DNA from: JBCBSP01 sp964561235
GTDB taxonomy: Bacteria > Pseudomonadota > Alphaproteobacteria > Caulobacterales > Maricaulaceae
DNA length: 17,995 nucleotides
Direction: 5' to 3'
NCBI GenBank assembly: GCA_964561235.1
Contig: CAZLOV010000036.1
Span: forward strand, 1 to 17,995
The position numbers and the translations under genes were made by a program. A model generated the notes under the pieces. It saw only the letters and a program-made list of their open reading frames with translations. It was not told where the DNA came from and did not search any database. This document shows positions 14,378-17,995 of the stretch, piece after piece (the first letter of the stretch is position 1; each line of letters opens with the position of its first letter).

Positions 14378-16354
14378 CTAGAACCGGCCGCGCAGGCCGA
14401 GCGTGACCGACCGCGGCGCGCCCTGGAAGGCCTCCGGCTGCTCGTAATCCTCGTTGAGCAGGTTGTTGACCGAACCGAAAAGCTGGAGGTTCCCGGTCAG
14501 GTCGAGCGTGCCGGAGAGGTTCACCAGCTGGTAGCTGCCGATGAAGCCGCCCGAGCCCTGGAAGAAGCCGGCGTCGTTGTAGTTCACGTCGGTGCGCTCG
14601 CCGTTGAACAGATAGCGCAGCGAAATCCCGGCGCGCTCGATCGGACGGTAGCTCACAGACGCGGACCATGCGTTTTCCGGCCGGCGCAGCAGGCGCTGGC
14701 CGGTATTGGCGTTGAAGGCGTCCGTGTTGGTGTAGTCCACCCGCGCGGTGAGCTTCTCCGACGGGTTGGCTTCGAGGAAGACCTCATAGCCGTCGATTTC
14801 CGCCAGGCCGACATTCTGGTTGGAGCCGGTGAAGGTTGCGAGGTCGAAGACGAACTCGATGAGATTGTCGATCTCGCTGTCGAAATAGGTCGCGCCATAG
14901 CGCAGCCAGTCTTCCTCGCCGAACAGCGTCACGCCGCCGCGCAGACCGACCTCCCAGCTCGCGCCCTCTTCCGGGTCGAGGTCGGGATTGGCGGTCGTGA
15001 AGGCGGAGTTGGAGAAACGCTCCGAAAGGGTCGGCGCCTTGAAGGAGGTGCCGTAGGAGCCCACGAGCTGGGCGCCGATCTCGGGAATGTCGATCACCGC
15101 GCCGGCGTTCCAGGTCGTCTCGCCGCCGAACTCCTCATACTCGTCGAAGCGGCCCGAGACGGAGATGTCGACGCGCTCGCCAAAGCCTGCGGTCACCAGC
15201 GCATAGGCGCCGACGGAGTATTCCTCCACGCTCAGCGGATTGGCGAAGGCCGCCGCGGTGTCGATCGCCTCGTTCTGATACTGCACGCCGTAGGAGACGA
15301 TCACGTCGCGCGCCGCGCCGCGATCCTGCGGGCGCCACACATTGAGCCATTCCACGAAGGTGCGCGTGCCTTCAGCCGTGTCGGTCACGGCGCCGTCATT
15401 GGAGCTTTCGCGCTCGTTGAGCACCTGTCCGCCGCGCAGACGGCTGTCGAGATTGCGCGCCTCCGAGACCCAGTTCGCGCCCAGGCGCCAGACGTCATAG
15501 TCGTCCTGGCTGACTTCGAGATCCGGATCGTCGGCGCGCTGGGAGAATGACGGGCCGCCGGAGAAGGTGTCGAACTCGCTTTCGGCGCGCCGGGCGCGGT
15601 AGAGCGCTTCCAGCGTCACCCCGGCGCCGAGCGCATAGCCGCCGAGCGCCGTGACGCTGACGAACTGCGCGCCGTCCGGGTCGTCGACATTCTCCGCGAA
15701 GCGGTCGGGCACCTCGTCGAAGCCGTCGGTCTCGAACGCTTCGACGGTGAGGTTGTAGCTGAAGCGATCAATCGTGCCCGCCGCGCCGGCCAGCCCGCGA
15801 AGCGTCGAGAACTCGCCGGCGGCGATCTCGAAATAGGGCTCGAACGCGCTGTCGGCGCCCATGCGCGGAACGATGTTGACCACGCCGCCGATGGCGTCCG
15901 ATCCGTAGACGGATGAGAGCGGACCGCGCACCACCTCGACGCGCGCGGCGTCGCCCAGCAGATCCTGGCCGAAATTGAACTGTCCGTTGGGCGCGGAGGC
16001 GTCGTTGAGCCGGATGCCGTCGAAGAGCGCCAGCGTGTGCTTGGAATTCGAACCGCGCGTGAAGACCGACGTGATCGACCCCGCAGGGCCGGACTGGACC
16101 GCGTTGACGCCCGGCGAGAATTGAAGCGCATCGGCGAGCGTGGAGATCGCGTTCAGTTCGATCTCGTCGCGGTCAATGACGTCGATCTGCACCGGCAGAC
16201 GCTCAACGGGCGTTTCCGCCCGCGTCGCCGTGACCACAATGACGTCGGTGGAGGCGTCCGGCGCCTCCGCCTCGGGCTGGGCGTAGGCGGGCGCACACAG
16301 CGCGCCAAGCGCAGCTCCGGCCATAAGCCTGCAAATCAATCGAGCCTCGTTCAT
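14378..16354 (-). CDS. btuB: TonB-dependent cobalamin receptor BtuB-like
   Basis: This 658-residue outer-membrane receptor has a Sec signal peptide (residues 1-26, ending AYAQ), a TonB box DVIVVTA at 37-43 and a plug domain with the BtuB-like VFTRGSNSKHTLALFDGIRL and VYGSDAIGGVVNIV stretches. A 22-strand-type barrel follows, ending in a terminal Phe (LRGRF). BtuB brings cobalamin across the outer membrane using TonB energy. The strongest evidence for the substrate is the cobalamin riboswitch upstream on the same strand. I chose the ATG at 16354 because it starts the signal peptide and follows a GGGGGA six bases upstream. The frame stays open to 16597, but an extension would bury the signal peptide. 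The metallophosphoesterase gene follows after one base. Confidence 0.93.
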   Translation of the reverse strand: MNEARLICRLMAGAALGALCAPAYAQPEAEAPDASTDVIVVTATRAETPVERLPVQIDVIDRDEIELNAISTLADALQFSPGVNAVQSGPAGSITSVFTRGSNSKHTLALFDGIRLNDASAPNGQFNFGQDLLGDAARVEVVRGPLSSVYGSDAIGGVVNIVPRMGADSAFEPYFEIAAGEFSTLRGLAGAAGTIDRFSYNLTVEAFETDGFDEVPDRFAENVDDPDGAQFVSVTALGGYALGAGVTLEALYRARRAESEFDTFSGGPSFSQRADDPDLEVSQDDYDVWRLGANWVSEARNLDSRLRGGQVLNERESSNDGAVTDTAEGTRTFVEWLNVWRPQDRGAARDVIVSYGVQYQNEAIDTAAAFANPLSVEEYSVGAYALVTAGFGERVDISVSGRFDEYEEFGGETTWNAGAVIDIPEIGAQLVGSYGTSFKAPTLSERFSNSAFTTANPDLDPEEGASWEVGLRGGVTLFGEEDWLRYGATYFDSEIDNLIEFVFDLATFTGSNQNVGLAEIDGYEVFLEANPSEKLTARVDYTNTDAFNANTGQRLLRRPENAWSASVSYRPIERAGISLRYLFNGERTDVNYNDAGFFQGSGGFIGSYQLVNLSGTLDLTGNLQLFGSVNNLLNEDYEQPEAFQGAPRSVTLGLRGRF

Positions 16355-16665
16355 GGCGTCCCCCGAGCCTTGGGCGCGCCTGTCCGCGCGTCCTGCCTGT
16401 CCACAAGCGGCGATACCACGGGCGCGCGACACGCCGTGTTCATCTTGGTGAATGTTCAGTAAACGCGCATGGCGTGCATCCAAAGCGGCGCGGTTGAAGA
16501 GAGTTCGGACAAGGGTCATGAGACATGGCTCCATGGTCGCGCCGGCGTGCGCCGGACGCGGTTGATCAAGCCGGGCGGGTTCGCCCGGCGGCTCCATGTC
16601 GCTTCAACGGAAAAGCTTCCCGCGCGCCGCGGTCTGATTCCGGACCCTGCGCGAGCGACGTCGGC
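16355..16665 (-). other. Long untranslated leader between riboswitch and btuB
   Basis: About 300 bases separate the B12 box from the btuB start. The region contains a GC hairpin at 16570-16589 and a TTGATCAA palindrome beside it. The btuB frame is open across 16354-16597, but no signal-peptide-compatible start is visible there. No other gene is supported. Confidence 0.5.
16570..16589 (-). terminator. GC hairpin downstream of riboswitch (candidate expression platform)
   Basis: A perfect 8-bp stem, GCCGGGCG with CGCCCGGC around a four-base loop, lies about 77 bases after the B12 box on the minus strand. It is followed by TTGATC rather than a T-run. It may act as a riboswitch-controlled terminator or a Rho-related pause; this is inferred from position. 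Confidence 0.4.
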
Positions 16666-16840
16666 GGCAGGTCTCCTGGCTCGCGGGTCGCTGCGGCGGC
16701 ATCGCCTTCCCGGGAACCCCCAGTGGCTCGTTGATGCGCCGCTCGCCGCTCACAGTTGCGGGCACAGCCCCGGACCCGGACGCTTCAGAAGCCCCCTCAC
16801 CGGTGTTCCCTCTTCGCCCCCTCGCGGGGGAACCGCCACG
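16655..16840 (-). promoter_or_regulatory. Cobalamin (AdoCbl-type) riboswitch
   Basis: Read on the minus strand, the region has the hallmark elements in order: GGGAACACCGGTG (complement of 16799-16811), the core GGCTGTGCCCGCAACTGTGA (within 16748-16771), a GCCACTG segment, and the B12 box GCCAGGAGACCTGCC (16666-16680), which is an exact consensus match. The class binds cobalamins and normally lowers expression of downstream genes when B12 is plentiful. It points at btuB, the next gene on this strand. The outer limits of the P1 stem are approximate. It lies downstream of a chemotaxis gene and a hairpin, so it should have its own promoter. Confidence 0.95.
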
Positions 16841-16844
16841 TTCA

Positions 16845-16873
16845 GGAGTACGCACTCGCCTGCGGCGGGTCAA
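16845..16873 (-). promoter_or_regulatory. Candidate promoter of the riboswitch-btuB transcript
   Basis: On the minus strand TTGACC (16868-16873) is followed after 17 bases by TACTCC (16845-16850). The -35 is close to consensus and the -10 is weak, as is common in GC-rich alphaproteobacteria. A start a few bases on would place the RNA end at the beginning of the riboswitch, which fits. Confidence 0.4.
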
Positions 16874-16904
16874 CGCGCCCCCGCTCTCCAGGAGCGAGGG
16901 CGCG
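16874..16904 (-). terminator. Strong hairpin after the chemotaxis gene
   Basis: A 13-bp stem with one G-U pair (16874-16886 with 16892-16904) encloses a five-base loop, 22 bases after the MCP stop. No T-run follows on the minus strand. It likely ends the chemotaxis transcript before the riboswitch unit begins; the candidate -35 element starts directly after it. Confidence 0.6.
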
Positions 16905-16926
16905 GCTGTTGTCCGGCCAACAGGCT

Positions 16927-17995
16927 TTACGCGGCGCGGACGTTTCTGAGGAAGCTGTCGACCTGTTCGCGCAGGGTGCGGGTTTCGCCGATCACGCCGT
17001 TGGAGCTGGCCAGCACCTCATTGGCGCAGGCGCCCGTCTCGCTGGCTGCGGCGCTCACGCTGGCGATGGCGGTGGATACGCTCTGGGTGGCGTCCGCAGC
17101 CGATTGCGCCGAGCGGGAGATCTCCTCCGCCGCCGTGCGCTGCTCGCCGACCGCGCCCTCGATCGCCGTGGCGATCGCGGACATCTCGTCGATCACGCGC
17201 GAGACCTCCGCCATCGCGTCGGAGGCCTGCCGCGTGGCCTGCTGCATGTCGCCGATCTGCGCGGAGATCTGTTCGGTCGCCTTGCCCGTCTGGGCGGCGA
17301 GCGACTTCACCTCAGAGGCCACCACCGCAAAGCCCTTGCCCGCTTCGCCCGCGCGCGCCGCCTCGATGGTCGCGTTGAGCGCCAGAAGATTGGTCTGTTC
17401 GGCGATGTCGTTGATCAGGCGTACAACCTCGTCGATCTGGCCGGCCGAGGCGTTGAGCCGGCTCATGTCCGCGCCCGTGCGCTCCATGCTCTCCTTGGCG
17501 CGCCGCGCCACTTCGCTCGAGCGCGCAACCTGCGCGTTGATCTCGCCCACGGAGGCGGTCAGCTCCTCAGCCGCCGCCGCCACCGTGCCGACATCCCCGG
17601 ACGCGCGCTCGCCCGCCTGGGCGACCTCGCCGGCGCGCGCGCTCGCCCCGCCGGAGCTTTCCACCAGAGACCGCGCCACGCGCTCCATCGCCTCCGCCGA
17701 GCCGCCGACAGCCTCCAGCGCCCGGCTCACCGCCGCGTCGAACGACTGGATCATGCCCTCGACCTTCTGCGCGCGCGCAACCTGGGCTTCCGCCGCGCGC
17801 TCACGCTCGGCGGCGAGATCAAGCGCCTCGCGGCCGCGCTCGCGGAAGGTCTTCAGGCTGCGCACGATCGCGCCCAGCTCGTCCCTGCGCGACAGCGCGT
17901 CGATATCGATGGTGTAGTCGCCCGCCGCAAGCCGCTCGGTGGCGTCCGCGATCGCGGTGACCGAGCGGTTGCACATGCGCCCGAAAAGCGCCGCT
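16927..17995 (-). CDS. Methyl-accepting chemotaxis protein (N-terminus beyond window)
   Basis: The frame is open through the right edge, so the ATG-like codon at 17976 is internal and the sensor and membrane segments lie outside the window. The visible part begins with the end of a HAMP domain (NRSVTAIADATERLAAGDYTI). A long Ala/Glu/Arg-rich coiled coil of the MCP signalling domain follows. The hairpin tip, which contacts CheA and CheW, is intact: EQTNLLALNATIEAARAGEA followed by GKGFAVVA. The coiled coil then returns to a C-terminus ending FLRNVRAA, with no CheR-binding pentapeptide. It relays a chemical signal to the flagellar phosphorelay. The ligand cannot be inferred. A strong hairpin follows the TAA stop. 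Confidence 0.95.
   Translation of the reverse strand, partial: AALFGRMCNRSVTAIADATERLAAGDYTIDIDALSRRDELGAIVRSLKTFRERGREALDLAAERERAAEAQVARAQKVEGMIQSFDAAVSRALEAVGGSAEAMERVARSLVESSGGASARAGEVAQAGERASGDVGTVAAAAEELTASVGEINAQVARSSEVARRAKESMERTGADMSRLNASAGQIDEVVRLINDIAEQTNLLALNATIEAARAGEAGKGFAVVASEVKSLAAQTGKATEQISAQIGDMQQATRQASDAMAEVSRVIDEMSAIATAIEGAVGEQRTAAEEISRSAQSAADATQSVSTAIASVSAAASETGACANEVLASSNGVIGETRTLREQVDSFLRNVRAA

Noticed and set aside
13093..14406. Plus-strand open frame of about 437 codons opposite the metallophosphoesterase gene
   Set aside because: Low-complexity translation without motifs, whereas the minus strand has a signal peptide and all metallophosphoesterase motifs.
16438..16457. 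LexA-like GTTC repeats in the btuB leader
   Set aside because: The spacing is 12 bases, whereas alphaproteobacterial LexA boxes use seven.
16355..16597. N-terminal extension of btuB to an ATG at 16597
   Set aside because: It would place 81 extra residues before a typical signal peptide; the start at 16354 has a binding site.
16469..17917. Plus-strand open frame of about 482 codons across the riboswitch and chemotaxis gene
   Set aside because: It spans the cobalamin riboswitch and is an Ala/Ser/Arg-rich mirror of the MCP coiled coil.

Overview
The window is GC-rich and densely coded, and looks like the chromosome of an alphaproteobacterium. The gene content recalls Caulobacterales or the Maricaulales/Hyphomonadales relatives of Caulobacter: a DUF4159/VWA membrane gene pair, CBS-sensing and membrane hybrid histidine kinases, a PKHD-type hydroxylase, and a cobalamin-riboswitch TonB receptor. 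The lineage is an inference from gene content and base composition; no rRNA or marker gene is present. There is no transposase, integrase, tRNA or CRISPR array.

Left part (1-6837). A 5'-truncated DUF4159 gene is translationally coupled to a second large membrane protein with a VWA-like motif, the tail of a cluster that in relatives starts with a MoxR ATPase and a DUF58 protein. A pirin gene follows, with an exact metal-ligand set and a strong ribosome binding site, and ends at a 12-bp hairpin. Next come a small secreted protein of unknown function, queC (7-deazaguanine/queuosine pathway, minus strand) and divergent cutA.

Middle part (6838-12140). Two hybrid histidine kinases point at each other and their stop codons abut exactly. 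The plus-strand one is soluble, with a CBS-like sensor region and an intact receiver. The minus-strand one is membrane-bound, and its receiver has lost the phosphoacceptor Asp and the conserved Lys. A putative lipoprotein and a divergent PiuC/YbiX-type Fe(II)/2-oxoglutarate hydroxylase follow.

Right part (12137-17995, minus strand). The most interesting unit is an apparent operon: cobalamin riboswitch, BtuB-like TonB-dependent receptor, secreted metallophosphoesterase, secreted glycerophosphodiester phosphodiesterase-family protein. The three genes are joined by a 1-nt gap and an ATGA overlap, so the two phosphoesterases appear to be under B12 control. Because cobamides carry a phosphodiester in the nucleotide loop, periplasmic corrinoid processing is a testable hypothesis. 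Upstream, a methyl-accepting chemotaxis protein runs off the right edge and ends at a strong hairpin.

Organisation: all three convergent gene pairs end in overlapping or directly abutting stop codons (CTAA, TGATCA, CTAG), leaving no room for terminators between them.
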